A stretch of 64,000 nucleotides of DNA from Sugiyamaella lignohabitans (lineage: Eukaryota; Ascomycota; Dipodascomycetes; Dipodascales; Trichomonascaceae). A program made the translations under genes and the position numbers. Where the stretch lies: the NCBI RefSeq assembly GCF_001640025.1, contig NC_031674.1, forward strand, positions 3,348,001 through 3,412,000, in the 5' to 3' direction. Positions 9,907 to 20,874 of this stretch are shown in pieces. Within the stretch, counting starts at the first letter, position 1. Each line of letters begins with the position of its first letter. A model generated the notes under the pieces. The model searched no databases. It was not told the origin of the DNA and saw nothing but the letters and a program-made list of their open reading frames with translations.

Positions 9907-10978
9907 TTTACGATACAGAGGAAGATCTCCTTTCCAGTTCCGATATCGGCAAGACTAGAAGTAGAAGGGCTCTAGTTGCGGGGTAAACTAAACTTTAGCT
10001 CATTGTTTGTAATACGATAAAAAATGACATTTCTTCAGTAAATATACCGAAGATGCCGATCCCCTGTCCACCGGAAACCTAGACCCTGGAGTCAGCTTGT
10101 GAAATAGGCTACTGGATTAAACAATGACGATCAGAGCTAGCCAGTTGCTTGTCTGTCAGTCCTCAACCAGGAGTCTCGGCCTCGCGTCTGGTTAGCTTCC
10201 AACCGAAAGTTAGGCGCTCAACAGCGGCAATTACCGATTACATCTAAAGAATAAATAAAATCCCTCGCTTCCTTTCACAATGGCAAGCGTCATAGAAATC
10301 AATTGAATTAATTTTCTCGCTACGCGAACTGACTTTGACAGTATATTTACCTTTTTTTTCTTTTGAGTGGGTGATTAATTTCATTTGTCCAAGTTCATTC
10401 ACTGTTATTTCTTTTGCCCGAAATAGTACGATAACCATAGTCAAGTATTCTATCTAGTGCATTACACTACATGCTGCAGCTATCTCACCAATCATCGTGC
10501 AAGTCCTTATCAAGCAAACCGTTATCAAGATTATCACTTCCCTAATCAGAATGAATTTTCTCGGCGACAGATCTGGAAGTCCATACGCATGTTTTCAGAA
10601 GATAGAATGACCAATAATTGAGCAGTAAACGAGAACTATTTTCTCAAGGGTGTTAGCCAATTAATAACCCTCATATGACAAATCATATGATGGCACTAAA
10701 TACGAGTTGCCAAGAAATACAATTACTGGTTCAGAGAATAGATTTATCTACTATACTAATGAAGCAGCAATTAACATGGTACGACAGATCTTATTGGAAT
10801 GCAGAGGAAACCTCAGAAAAATACACACCTGTTAAAATTCACTTTCTTGTCTTGTTTCTGAGTTCCGGTACGCCCCTTAAACCCGTATGTAATAGTCTAA
10901 TCTGGCGTTATACACCATAACCGAGTGCCGATCCAGCCCAGCAGCTGCCTGCATAATTATTGGCCCATCTCCAAGACG

Positions 10979-11139
10979 TTATCTACGTGCAATGACGCGC
11001 CTAGATCAACTAGGAAACTATGTCTACAGTTGCTTATCTCTTAGGCAAGATAGGACCAGTAAACGTAGCGACCGGTGCTCATCTGAATAACCGTTAGCCT
11101 GTGCAACTCACCAATACGGGTTTTTTAGGGATGTTTATC
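10979..11139. promoter_or_regulatory. cluster of GATA-factor sites upstream of MEP gene
   Basis: Three GATAA cores occur on the minus strand at 10979-10983, 11034-11038 (full GATAAG, 11033-11038) and 11135-11139, 215-375 bp before the permease ATG. GATA factors (Gln3/Gat1 type) activate ammonium permeases when nitrogen is poor, so these are candidate nitrogen-control sites. This is inferred from motif and position only. Confidence 0.45.
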
Positions 11140-11226
11140 CAAAACAGGATGGGTAAATAGAATATCACTGGTTTCCCCCCGCTTCTATCCATGTTCCCCC
11201 GACATCGGAGAAGAATTAATAGGAAT

Positions 11227-11234
11227 TATAAAAA
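11227..11234 (+). promoter_or_regulatory. TATA box of the ammonium permease gene
   Basis: TATAAAAA lies 121 bp upstream of the ATG, a normal spacing for a regulated yeast promoter. A T-rich stretch follows at 11263-11300. Confidence 0.55.
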
Positions 11235-11354
11235 GGGGGAGACATTCCTGTTAAAGGAACCTATTTTATTTGTTTTATTTATTTCTTCTTTCTTTTCTGT
11301 AGTTATTATTCTTCTGTAACCTAATAAGAATAATAGTACTTCAAAAAAGTCATC

Positions 11355-12776
11355 ATGGGGGATACAGGTGGTGATTCATTGACAACTGATGTCAACAAAC
11401 AATATGACCTGGCCAATATGGTCTGGATTATGACAGCCGGTGCCTTAGTTTGGATTATGATTCCTGGTGTTGGATTGTTATATTCGGGTCTGTCAAGGAA
11501 AAAGCATGGACTATCATTAATTTGGGCTGGTATGATGGCCACGGCTCTTGTGTCATTCCAATGGTTCTTCTGGGGCTATTCCCTTACTTTTTCGCACGAG
11601 GCCAATAAGTTCCTCGGTAAATTAGACAATTTCGCTATGATGAATGTTTTGGCTGCACCTTCTGTTGGCTCAGCTCTTATCCCTGACATTCTATATATGT
11701 TTTACCAAGGCATGTTCGCTGCTATTACTGGTATGCTTATGGTTGGTGGTGCCCACGAAAGAGCTCGTTTGGGTCCTATGATGGTTTTCTTGTTCATCTG
11801 GATGACTGTCGTCTACTGCCCTATCGCCTGTTGGACTTGGAACCCTGCTGGTTGGATTGCCGTTATGGGTGGTCTTGATTTTGCTGGTGGTGGCCCTGTC
11901 CATATGACATCCGGAGCTGGTGCCTTAGCTTATGCTCTGATCTGTGGTAAGAGAAATGATCCTGCTGCCACTGGAATCCCTGTCTACAAGCCTCACAATA
12001 TCTTTTACATTGTTCTTGGAACAATTTTCCTATGGTTTGGATGGTTTGGCTTCAACGGTGGTTCTTCTGGTAACGCTACTATCCGTGGATACTATGCTGC
12101 TGCCAACACCAATCTTGCTGCTTCTTGTGGTGCTCTTGCTTGGATGTTCTTGGACTATTTCAGAAAGGGAAAGAAGTGGTCTACTGTTGCTCTCTGTTCT
12201 GGTGCCATTGCTGGTCTTGTTGGTATTACTCCTGCTGCTGGTTTTGTTCCTATTTATTTTGCTGTCCCAACTGGTATTCTTGCCGCTGTTGGTGCCAACT
12301 TGGCTGGTGATTTAAAGCATGTATTGAGAATTGACGACGGCTTGGACATTTTTGCCCTCCATGGTGTTGGTGGTTTCATTGGCAGTATCTGCACCGGTCT
12401 TTTTGCTGCCGACTATGTTGCTGCTCTTGACGGTCTGACCGTAATTTCTGGTGGATGGATCAACCATCATTACAAGCAGCTCGGATTCCAACTAGCTGGT
12501 GCTTGTGCCACTCTAGGATGGTCTTTCGTTGTCTCCGCTATCATCTTATTTGCCATGGACAAGATTCCTGGTTTGCACTTGAGAATGCATGCTGAAGATG
12601 AGGCTACTGGTACTGATTTATCGCAAATTGGCGAATTGGCCATGTGGGAGGAAGAGGACTCAGTTATTCCTGGCGTCCATGCCAATACATTGGTTAACCC
12701 CACACCTGAAAAACACTCTCGCACCAACAGCCAGAGTGATGTGACATCTCCTGAGGCTCCTGTAATTGAAGCCTAG
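11355..12776 (+). CDS. MEP2: ammonium permease, Mep2-like (AMT/MEP/Rh family)
   Basis: This 473-aa polytopic ammonium transporter of the plasma membrane has eleven predicted membrane helices. The N-terminus is extracellular, as in fungal Mep proteins. Family marks include GALVWIMIPGVGLLYSGL in helix 1, WTWNPAGWI, and GWFGFNGGSSGN. Both pore histidines are present: His183 in GGGPVHMTSG and His336 in ALHGVGG. Mep1/Mep3-type proteins replace the first with Glu, so this looks like the high-affinity Mep2 type, which also serves as an ammonium sensor. The hydrophilic tail (about 415-473) is Ser/Glu-rich and may be phosphorylated. Codon choice is biased to preferred codons, suggesting strong expression. 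GATA sites lie upstream. Confidence 0.9.
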   Translation: MGDTGGDSLTTDVNKQYDLANMVWIMTAGALVWIMIPGVGLLYSGLSRKKHGLSLIWAGMMATALVSFQWFFWGYSLTFSHEANKFLGKLDNFAMMNVLAAPSVGSALIPDILYMFYQGMFAAITGMLMVGGAHERARLGPMMVFLFIWMTVVYCPIACWTWNPAGWIAVMGGLDFAGGGPVHMTSGAGALAYALICGKRNDPAATGIPVYKPHNIFYIVLGTIFLWFGWFGFNGGSSGNATIRGYYAAANTNLAASCGALAWMFLDYFRKGKKWSTVALCSGAIAGLVGITPAAGFVPIYFAVPTGILAAVGANLAGDLKHVLRIDDGLDIFALHGVGGFIGSICTGLFAADYVAALDGLTVISGGWINHHYKQLGFQLAGACATLGWSFVVSAIILFAMDKIPGLHLRMHAEDEATGTDLSQIGELAMWEEEDSVIPGVHANTLVNPTPEKHSRTNSQSDVTSPEAPVIEA

Positions 12777-13009
12777 TTAATTGTTATTTTTTGTTTGTTT
12801 ATTCGTAATTTAATTTGGTCCTAATGTATTTATTTTCTTTTGAACCTTTCTGCTTGTAATTTACCAGATTCCTTCTGCCCACAAAACTTTCAACCATCCA
12901 AATCCTTGGTGTTACAATGGAAGTAAAGGTGATGGCATAACCTTCTATCAGGCTGGAACAGGTGCTACCAGTAGGAAGGTGATAATACTAATAAACATTA
13001 TTCGTTAAT

Positions 13010-14183
13010 CTATAAATCGTCATGAGATGCCTCAGGTGTAGTTATCTTGCCTGGTAATATCACAATATACTCTATATATAAATCACCAAATTTTCCTGGC
13101 TCGTGCAACACGGGCATGCCTTTGTTCTTGATAATCTGTACCTCTCCAGTGGTCACAGAAATCCCTTCTTTACGAGAAAGCTTGATATCTGAATCGTCGA
13201 GGAATTTGACTGTTCGGTTCCAGCCACCGTTAGTTGCTTCTTTGAGACTAAGAACTTCTTTACGGAATAGATCCCTACCTCGCCTTCTGTATCCCATATT
13301 ATTTTCGCGTGACTCCTTGATATGAATGATAAGATCACCAGCATCCCAATCAGGGCTTTGATCTGATTCTCCTGGGATAACATGATCAAAGAACTTGCCC
13401 ACACCAGGCTCTATCACAACATGGTAATTTCTATCCTCTCTAATAACGCGGTCACCTTTGCAAACCGAGCACGGTTGGCTAATCACCTTTCCTTTACCTC
13501 TACACACATCACAGGTGGTTTGCATTTGTTGAATCATACCTGGTGCCAGTTGGTGACGTACAATCCTTATTCCGTGGCCTTGACATGCTGAACAAATATG
13601 CTCTTGACCATCTGCTGATCCTGTACCATCACATTCATCACAGACTCCCTGCATGTTCAATTGCAAGTCTAATATTCCTCCTCTATAGGCATCAATCAAG
13701 GAACACTCAGTAAAGGTTTGGGCATCAGGACCTCGTTGTACTCTCTGTTCACGTCCCATTCCTCCTCTTCCGCCAGGTCCACCAAAAAAATTAGAGAATA
13801 TATCAAATGCATTTCTCATGGGATGTTCACCATGTCCATCTTTTAACCCTGCCTCGCCATATTTGTCATATTTGGCTCGTTGCTCCTTATCTGACAGTAC
13901 TTCGTAGGCTCCAGCTATTTCAACAAACTTGTTTTTGGCATCTTCATTCCCTGGATTCTTATCAGGATGGTATTCTTTACTTAATTTTCGATATGCTTTT
14001 TTGATTTCTTTCTCTGAAGCTGATTTCGACACTCCTAAGATCTGAAATAAATAGTTAGAATATTTACCAACTCGACCAAACTTGTTTCTATCTTACTTTA
14101 TAATAATCTTCGCATAGACCTGCTTCGAAGAGTGCTGATAATACCAGCAGTCCTAATAAGAGCCACCTTGATAGCGATAGCAT
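13010..14183 (-). CDS. SCJ1: ER-lumenal DnaJ-type cochaperone, spliced
   Basis: Exons are 14097-14183 and 13010-14041 on the minus strand. The 55-bp intron (14042-14096) has donor GTAAGA, branch TTCTAAC and acceptor CAG, with phase 0. The joined protein has 372 aa. Exon 1 encodes a signal peptide, with a Leu-rich core [19 protein letters not shown], then the first residues of the J domain (DYYK). Exon 2 continues the J domain with the HPD motif (YHPDKNPG), a Gly/Phe segment and a zinc-finger domain. The finger has three intact CxxCxGxG repeats and a fourth that ends CKGDR. The last four residues, HDDL, resemble the ER-retrieval signals HDEL/KDEL. It should act with the lumenal Hsp70 Kar2 in folding, as Scj1 does. 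Confidence 0.88.
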
Positions 14184-14574
14184 TGATCTGATTTATATAT
14201 TAGTGGCAGACGCAATCACTTCCGCAATATTGACCCAAGATTCCTTTTGCAAATAAATTGGTTGATCCAGGTATTAACGTGGTCTTTAATATGAGTAAGG
14301 CTTGATTTGGTCAACGTCAACCTTTCCGTATGCATTGCATTAGTGCACAGAGCACCGTTAGAGATGTCGATGCACGGCGCTATTTTTCAGGGGGAATTCC
14401 TCGCGATGCTCAACCGAGTTCCTACCATCATTTAGAAATGGCCATATATTAAGAAAAAATATTAAAGTTAATAAAATATTTTAATGCTTCTTTTATTAGT
14501 TAAGATTATTATTAGTCCCAAAGCTGTAGTAAGATGCCGAATACAGAAATTGACTACTTAGATTGCAATAGTAT
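14184..14574. other. SCJ1 5' flank
   Basis: This gap is the upstream region of SCJ1 and the 3' flank of the acetyltransferase. A TGACGT core on the minus strand (14314-14319) is of the type bound by bZIP stress factors, and could be an unfolded-protein-response site. That is weak inference. No gene is seen. Confidence 0.4.
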
Positions 14575-15063
14575 TTACAACTGACAGCCTAAAAATATGG
14601 TGTTTTCTAAGGGTGTATCATAGTATGCGGAGATAGTTTCGAATCCACATTTTTTATATAACTCAACGGCATCATTCATGATAGGAACAGTGTCCAACCG
14701 AATTTGCTTATAGCCGAGACTTTTGCCTGCTTCCATTATCTTCTTCACCATAGCGGTCCCGAGACCCAGTCCTCTCGCTTCTTCGCAGACATATAACCTC
14801 TTCATTTCGCAATATGATCCTTCCAATGGTCTTAAACCGACGCAGGCCAAAGGTTTTCCAGTCGTAGAATCCCTCGCCAACAGCAGCTCACCTGTGGGTG
14901 GGCTATATTTACCAGGCATGGACTCCAGTTCTTTGGAAATGTCCTGGAATGCCAAATTTATTCCTAGTGATCCGGCATATTCGACATATTTCAAAAATAA
15001 CTTCAGAGTGTCCTCCAAGTCGGTGCTATTACGGACCTCGACAATATTGAATGTGTTAGTCAT
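14575..15063 (-). CDS. GNAT-family N-acetyltransferase
   Basis: This 162-aa acetyl-CoA-dependent transferase has the GNAT fold. The beta-4 strand KPLACVGLRPL leads to CEMKRLYVCEEARGLGLG, in which R-G-L-G-L-G is the pyrophosphate-binding loop (motif A). The motif B region has IRLDTVPIMNDAVELYKKCGF. The arrangement (C-E-M-K-R-L-Y-V) is the one common in small bacterial and fungal acetyltransferases of unknown substrate. I start at the ATG at 15063 (MTNTFNIVEVR); the open frame extends 36 codons further upstream without homology. It lies 175 bp downstream of TIM50 on the same strand. The substrate is unknown. Confidence 0.8.
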   Translation of the reverse strand: MTNTFNIVEVRNSTDLEDTLKLFLKYVEYAGSLGINLAFQDISKELESMPGKYSPPTGELLLARDSTTGKPLACVGLRPLEGSYCEMKRLYVCEEARGLGLGTAMVKKIMEAGKSLGYKQIRLDTVPIMNDAVELYKKCGFETISAYYDTPLENTIFLGCQL

Positions 15064-15238
15064 TCGGCGGTAATAAATATAGTGGAGATAAGATTGGCAA
15101 AAAGTTGTAGAGCTTATAAAATTCCAGCCGTGCCCGGAGAAGCAGGGCCCATGATCCGTCCTAGATGTCACAAAGAGAAAAGCTCATCTTAATAATTAGT
15201 TAAACAAATGAATTATCTATATACAAGAAATGACATGA

Positions 15239-16786
15239 CTATTTGTCAGCTTGGACTTTGGCAACTGCCATCTCAGCCTGCTGAGCTTCCAGCTCCTTCT
15301 GCTTCTGAATGGCTGCAATCTCCTCTGGGTTGGGAAGTCCTTCAGTAACGAACTTATTGAGGGTAAATTTTTGCTCGTTAAGGATCTCCTTTTCACGTTG
15401 CTTTTCTTCAGCAAGCATCTTCTCACCATTCTCTTTGAGGTACTTTTGGAAGGCTTCGTAACCCTTTTGACCCTCTTGTCGGATGTAGTCCTGGGGCATC
15501 ATTGGCTTAGGTGGAGCAGGAGGCTTTATTCCGAGGAAGGACGATGCCCAGTTTGCAGTTTGGTTTTGTTTATAAAATTCCTCTTCGAACTTTTTACGGG
15601 CAATAGCCTCTCTCCGAGCATACTCTTCAGCCATGTCTGTGTTTTCAAAGGCCTTGAGAATGGGACGGACATCCTTAATTGGTTGTGTAGCAATCCATTC
15701 AAGGAATGGGATCAACTTAACAAGTCCATCATCATCTCGTTGACCAGTCCAAGGTTTGACAGGAACTGCGTTCTCGGGTTGCATAGAATAGCAGGTAGGG
15801 TCTGTGTCGACAATAATTACTTTGCCCAAATCACGGTTCAAATTGTTAAGATCCTTGATAACCTTACCATCTCTGTAACGAGTGGCTTCACGGAAGAGGG
15901 CATATGAAACAGATGATCTATAAGGGTCGAGGGCTGCAACAACCTTCTCAGAATAAACTTGGTATTTGGAAGAGAAAATTACAATCTCGTAGTACTGAGC
16001 AAGGTAGCCAAGAAAATAATCGACACCAGGACGCTTGGCCGTTCTCCAACCATGTTCACGAGTCCATTCAGAATGCACCAAGAGGTCATCTAAAGACAAC
16101 ACCAATGTTAAAGGACGTCCGTATGGCTCTGGCAGAGGATCAGGCAATAGCTTCTCAAAAATTGGCTCATTAAAATAGTTGAAGATATCGCCCAAACGAG
16201 CTTTGGCACGGTTAAAACTGGCACCTGGTGAATATCCACCACTAATATCGGGATGTGATTTCTGCTCATTTTCTTCCCAATCTCTGGCCAAATAGGCACC
16301 ACCTCCAAGGGCCATACCTAACAAAGCAGCGTAAAAGAGATTGCTACGTCGCTCTCTTCTTAGATCTGTAGATGACTTGTCACTCGACTTCTTGGCAGTA
16401 CCCTTCCATCTTTCCTTTTGCTCTGGACTTGCACCTGCTTCACCGGATTCAGCAGAGTCAACGGATTCTGATGTGGATTCAGCTTGAGCAGCGTTGCTAG
16501 TCTCAGCTGATCCAGATGATTCATTAGAGCCCGTCTTTCCTGACTCTTTCTTTAGTGAATTTGTATCAATGCCAGCCTTTTCCAGAATATCATCTGTTAA
16601 AAGTGAAGAGACGGGTTCAGATTTTTTCTTGTCGCTTGAATAAAATCTCAGGCTGGAGCTACTTGATCCAGTGGCTAGTTTCATAGCATTTGAAATCGTA
16701 ATTCGGGCACTGGCAGGGCCAGAGTGCAATTTTGCAGCTCCAGCAATGTTAGCATTAGCCACGCTTCGAAGAGCCAATCTCAACAT
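15239..16786 (-). CDS. TIM50: TIM23-complex receptor subunit Tim50
   Basis: This 515-aa protein is the intermembrane-space receptor of the TIM23 preprotein translocase. It has a cleavable-looking basic presequence (residues 1-50) and a low-complexity Ser/Glu-rich linker (about 60-135). A single membrane helix, LFYAALLGMALGGGAYLA, lies at about residue 150, and the FCP1-like (NIF) domain follows at about 220-370. As in other Tim50 proteins, the phosphatase signature is degenerate: LSLDDLLVH replaces DxDxT. Family blocks RPGVDYFLGYLAQYYEIVIF and VDTDPTCYSMQPENA are clear. The C-terminal 120 residues are charged and helical. Essential for import of presequence proteins in yeast; the identification is firm. 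Confidence 0.94.
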   Translation of the reverse strand: MLRLALRSVANANIAGAAKLHSGPASARITISNAMKLATGSSSSSLRFYSSDKKKSEPVSSLLTDDILEKAGIDTNSLKKESGKTGSNESSGSAETSNAAQAESTSESVDSAESGEAGASPEQKERWKGTAKKSSDKSSTDLRRERRSNLFYAALLGMALGGGAYLARDWEENEQKSHPDISGGYSPGASFNRAKARLGDIFNYFNEPIFEKLLPDPLPEPYGRPLTLVLSLDDLLVHSEWTREHGWRTAKRPGVDYFLGYLAQYYEIVIFSSKYQVYSEKVVAALDPYRSSVSYALFREATRYRDGKVIKDLNNLNRDLGKVIIVDTDPTCYSMQPENAVPVKPWTGQRDDDGLVKLIPFLEWIATQPIKDVRPILKAFENTDMAEEYARREAIARKKFEEEFYKQNQTANWASSFLGIKPPAPPKPMMPQDYIRQEGQKGYEAFQKYLKENGEKMLAEEKQREKEILNEQKFTLNKFVTEGLPNPEEIAAIQKQKELEAQQAEMAVAKVQADK

Positions 16787-18191
16787 TGTTGGACTCGCTT
16801 TAGTTATGTCAATCTACTAATTGTTGTAGTTGTAGTTGCAAACTCCGACTTTAGGACTCCTCATCTGCTACATGACATAGTAGTCTCTGATCAAATTCTT
16901 CGAATAGGCCGGGTAAGCACTTTTGTCACGTGAGGTCATAAAGTCGAGATATTACTCTTTCAACAAAATATCCGTACTCACCCCTTTTCTTTCCCTTCAC
17001 TTTCGTTTTCCTTTCGTTTCTTTTCCCAATATTCCTGTTTTCCATGATTATCTGTGCCTGAATAAAAAATCATTATTGACGCTCTTTCTCAGGCTATAAG
17101 GAGAGTTCATTATAATCAACAAAACAAGTCCAGGCTGTCCAAAGCAGATCTCTGACGGCCATAGAAGTTTGTACTTTCAGATCAGGATAAGACTGGCAAA
17201 CACGAATTTGTTTATTATCAAAAGGTGCTCCTCAGAAAAGTACTGAACACTTAAACCCCCCAGTAATTCATTAATTTGAGAAAACCATCCCGACATCCAC
17301 CCACCCCTGAAGGAACAGTGTACTAACCCCAGCCCAGTCCCTTACATGATGCGGTGCGGATTCCTGCTTTGTTCAGCCGCAATCGTCTGTTTGTGAAGAA
17401 AAAACCCCGGTAGCAGTGATACCGCCTCGACATAAACACATCAGCCCGCATATAATAGCATACTGTAAATTGCATTTGTTTGTTTGTACTGCCACTCTCT
17501 CCATCGACCATTTCGTACACTCTACGCTTGTTACGACATAATATTTGACGTCCATTGGTGTCCATTATTTTTGATAATAAGTTTGCTCTTCACTAACCTA
17601 ACCAGGGGTATTTGATTTTTCAACCCTATCTGTCCTTACCGCTAAACCTTCAAATCAGGTTAACAGGAAACAAGCAACCAACTGAAAGCCTTGCTTCTTG
17701 ATTCTCTGCCGTATTGTAAACATATCAAACCTTAATCGGGGTTTTCGACAATAATACTGTCCTTGTGACCTACATGCTGTTTGGTTGAAACTTTTCTTAC
17801 CAGCTTTTGTATTTTTATTGATCTCACGATTCGATTTACGCACCATTTGGTTTTTGCTAATCTTTACGACCTGTATCTGTTTTGTGGTTATATTGTCTGT
17901 TCTGATTTGTTCGACAACTTCGTATCATTTTGAATTTGTTTTGGTTCAATCGTTTCTTAGTTTTGTTGGATGGTATTGACTTCAAATTTGGGTGATTTCT
18001 TTATAGTCGTTTGTTTGGTTTTTTTACCACCAAAACATAGTTCCATTTCAACCTTGGGCTAAATATCTTGTTAGACCATCTTATCCCATAATCCTTCCTG
18101 TTTTAACGAATTCAGTCAGACGTATTCTAGACGAAGATTTCGACAGCCCATTAATTTCGCATTTGACGTCCCTATCTCCACTTCGTGACTG
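16787..18191. other. divergent spacer TIM50 / SAP1, long leader candidate
   Basis: This 1.4-kb region lies between two divergent genes. Its right half (about 17780-18180) is strongly T/C-rich and could be a long 5' leader or a strong promoter. A minus-strand frame of 80 codons (17323-17565) has an ATG but no homology, and I do not call it. Confidence 0.45.
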
Positions 18192-20636
18192 ATGAACCTT
18201 ATCCGCAAAGATAAAACCCAAGCTGCACTGCAGAAGACGTATGAGGATGCCTATCAGGCTTCGTTACAGGCCATTATCTTGGAGACCCAGAACGATCGCG
18301 ACGCAGCCCTTGAATCCTGGAACTCCACCCTCAACTCCATTTCTTTGAATATGAGCAAATTTGACGGCAAAACACCGAAATCAGCATCTCACCAAGGCCT
18401 TATGTCATCTATTCTTGATATCGAACGACAGTGTCACGATCGTATCTCTTTTCTAGAATCAAGACGTTATCCTTCGACAAATCCTTATATGAATTCTTAT
18501 TCAACTTCAAGTTCTACATTAAACGACGGTTCTAGCTCTACTGCCAACCATAAGAAATCTGTTTCTGAAATTGGCTCCTATTCAAGCAGTTCTGTATTGA
18601 CTGTACCGCGGAAAAATTTACCCTCTAAAAGTGACCCACTAATCCCTCATCAGCCAAAGCCATTATCTGCACAACTTATTGCCATGAATGCACACCATAG
18701 AAGTTACTCTGGGTCCTCGACCCCTCCCTATTATACTACAGCCCCTTCGTCATCAACAACATCCCCTAGCTATCAGTCGCATTCTTCACAGCCACTGTCG
18801 ACTTCGTCGCAGCCCCCACAGCCACCGCCACATCGTACTAATGCATCTTCTTCGTCAACACTTGTGCCAACTCAAACAACCCCGACCTTGAGAGCTAAAT
18901 CGTCGGCCGATCTGGCTCCGGTAGGTGTTAAGTCTGCCCCAAAGTCTATGATGAAAACACTACGATCGTCTGGAAGATCTGGTAAGCTCGCCTATGGACA
19001 AAGAGGAGGCACATCGTCTGCATCAACTGCTGCTACTCTAGCATGGGGTACTGATTCACGGCCATCGACAGCGCCAAATGCTAGTTCACGAACAGTACCA
19101 TCTAATGGAAGTTCGAAATCTTATGCCACGGGTGGAACTACAATTGCCACAGCTACTAAATCATCTCGTCCAGCCACATCAGCCCCTTCTTTACCTCGGT
19201 CGCAGCCTTCTCTTTTAGACGAACCATTAATCGACTTTACCAGTGATACTATTCAGCCAACGCGTACTAAATCACAGCCTGCTATTCAGCAACAGGCGGT
19301 AAAGAAGTCATATACACCTCCGTTAATTGCACCAATTGCTCACAAATATCCAATTCCAAGTACTGGTGTCAGACGGCAATCGCCTACTCAGAAACAGCCA
19401 ACTCGCTCTTCTCCTGCTCCACCTTCCTCCAATTCTCACCTGGCCCCTAGCAATAAACTTTCGGCACAACAGGCGGTGTTAAAACGGTCTATGGCGTCTA
19501 ACGCCATTTCATCGACAACAGCTCAAAAACCCGTTACCGGTACCAACAAAACGGGACCGAAGCCCAAGGTTGGCCCAAAGCCAAAGGCTGGACCAAAACC
19601 GAAAACTGCCGGGACTGCTGGCAGTGCAGGTTCGAACTCAACTGCTAAAACAGAGGAGTCGACACCAGAAACTGAATGGGATAAAATGGCTAAAGAAAAA
19701 ATCAAAGGTATTCGCGGCATTGATGAAAATGCAGCTAACCAGATATTAAACGAGATTGTTCTAAAAGGAGATGAGGTTCACTGGGAAGACATTGCAGGTC
19801 TTGAACAAGCTAAAACATCGCTCAAAGAGGCAGTTGTATATCCATTTCTACGCCCTGATTTGTTTTCGGGTTTACGAGAACCTGCTCGCGGTATGTTACT
19901 TTTCGGTCCTCCGGGAACTGGTAAAACAATGCTGGCTCGTGCAGTTGCAACTGAATCCAATTCAACATTTTTTGCTATATCTGCTTCATCTCTGACTTCT
20001 AAGTTCTTAGGTGAATCAGAGAAGCTTGTTCGAGCACTTTTTCAAATGGCGAGAGCATTCGCTCCCTCCATTATTTTTGTCGATGAAATTGATTCGTTAC
20101 TTGCTACTCGTAGTGAAAATGGAGAACATGAGGCTTCTAGACGTATTAAAAATGAATTCTTAGTACAATGGAGTGACCTTCAACATGCTGCTGCTGGAAG
20201 AGATAATGGCGATGATTTAGAGCGAGTGCTAGTGTTGGCTGCAACCAATCTTCCCTGGGGAATTGATGAGGCTGCTAGAAGACGTTTCGTTCGAAGGCAA
20301 TATATACCCCTTCCAGAAAGGGAAACACGGGCAGCTCATCTTCAGAAGTTGTTGAGTAATCAAAAGCATGCTTTGACGGAGGCTGATTTCCAAAAATTAG
20401 TTGATCTCACAGATGGATTCAGCGGATCTGATATGACGGCTCTTGCTAAAGACGCAGCAATGGGACCACTACGTTCTCTCGGAGAGGCGTTGTTGACCAC
20501 ACCCCGAGACCAGATTCGCCCAATGGGTATTGAAGATTTTGTATCCAGCTTGAGAACAATCAGGCCAAGCGTATCCAAAGAAGGTTTGAAAGCTTTTGAA
20601 GACTGGGCTGCTTTATACGGTAGCTCTGGTGCTTAA
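18192..20636 (+). CDS. SAP1: MIT-domain AAA ATPase, Sap1/Yta6 type
   Basis: This 814-aa meiotic-clade AAA ATPase is related to spastin, fidgetin and Vps4. An N-terminal helical region (residues 1-95) resembles a MIT domain. A 400-residue Ser/Pro/Thr/Gln-rich disordered linker follows, ending in a GPKPK-type triplicate repeat near 455-475. The AAA cassette begins with [13 protein letters not shown]. Walker A is GPPGTGKT at 572-579, Walker B is FVDEID at 629-634, and the arginine-finger region is [13 protein letters not shown]-terminal Vps4-like helix closes the protein. Yeast Sap1 and Yta6 are both close relatives, and the sequence alone does not separate them. Yta6 acts at the cortex; Sap1 was found through Sin1. 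The start ATG at 18192 is the first in frame. Confidence 0.82.
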   Translation: MNLIRKDKTQAALQKTYEDAYQASLQAIILETQNDRDAALESWNSTLNSISLNMSKFDGKTPKSASHQGLMSSILDIERQCHDRISFLESRRYPSTNPYMNSYSTSSSTLNDGSSSTANHKKSVSEIGSYSSSSVLTVPRKNLPSKSDPLIPHQPKPLSAQLIAMNAHHRSYSGSSTPPYYTTAPSSSTTSPSYQSHSSQPLSTSSQPPQPPPHRTNASSSSTLVPTQTTPTLRAKSSADLAPVGVKSAPKSMMKTLRSSGRSGKLAYGQRGGTSSASTAATLAWGTDSRPSTAPNASSRTVPSNGSSKSYATGGTTIATATKSSRPATSAPSLPRSQPSLLDEPLIDFTSDTIQPTRTKSQPAIQQQAVKKSYTPPLIAPIAHKYPIPSTGVRRQSPTQKQPTRSSPAPPSSNSHLAPSNKLSAQQAVLKRSMASNAISSTTAQKPVTGTNKTGPKPKVGPKPKAGPKPKTAGTAGSAGSNSTAKTEESTPETEWDKMAKEKIKGIRGIDENAANQILNEIVLKGDEVHWEDIAGLEQAKTSLKEAVVYPFLRPDLFSGLREPARGMLLFGPPGTGKTMLARAVATESNSTFFAISASSLTSKFLGESEKLVRALFQMARAFAPSIIFVDEIDSLLATRSENGEHEASRRIKNEFLVQWSDLQHAAAGRDNGDDLERVLVLAATNLPWGIDEAARRRFVRRQYIPLPERETRAAHLQKLLSNQKHALTEADFQKLVDLTDGFSGSDMTALAKDAAMGPLRSLGEALLTTPRDQIRPMGIEDFVSSLRTIRPSVSKEGLKAFEDWAALYGSSGA

Positions 20637-20874
20637 AGTCACTACATAATTCTCTTGGTTAGATCAATTTGTAGTTATTTATTTATTAATCTCTCATGAA
20701 TGGTATTCGTTTTATAATATTGCCCTGTAGCGTTTCTCTTGTCAAAGGGTCCACTTTAATCTTGCATGAAGCCGCACAGACATCATCCCAAATTATGCAT
20801 GAAAAATATATCAGTATATCTATCGAATCGAGAAATATAAGATCATACTACCATTGTGCGCATGAAACATCAAG

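Larger units (their letters stand above)
9732..11354. other. long intergenic region upstream of the ammonium permease
   Basis: This 1.6-kb stretch has no supported gene; the few open frames have no homology. It holds a degenerate GATCTGG-type repeat near 9829-9906. Its right part carries GATA sites and a TATA box that probably belong to the permease promoter. Confidence 0.5.
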
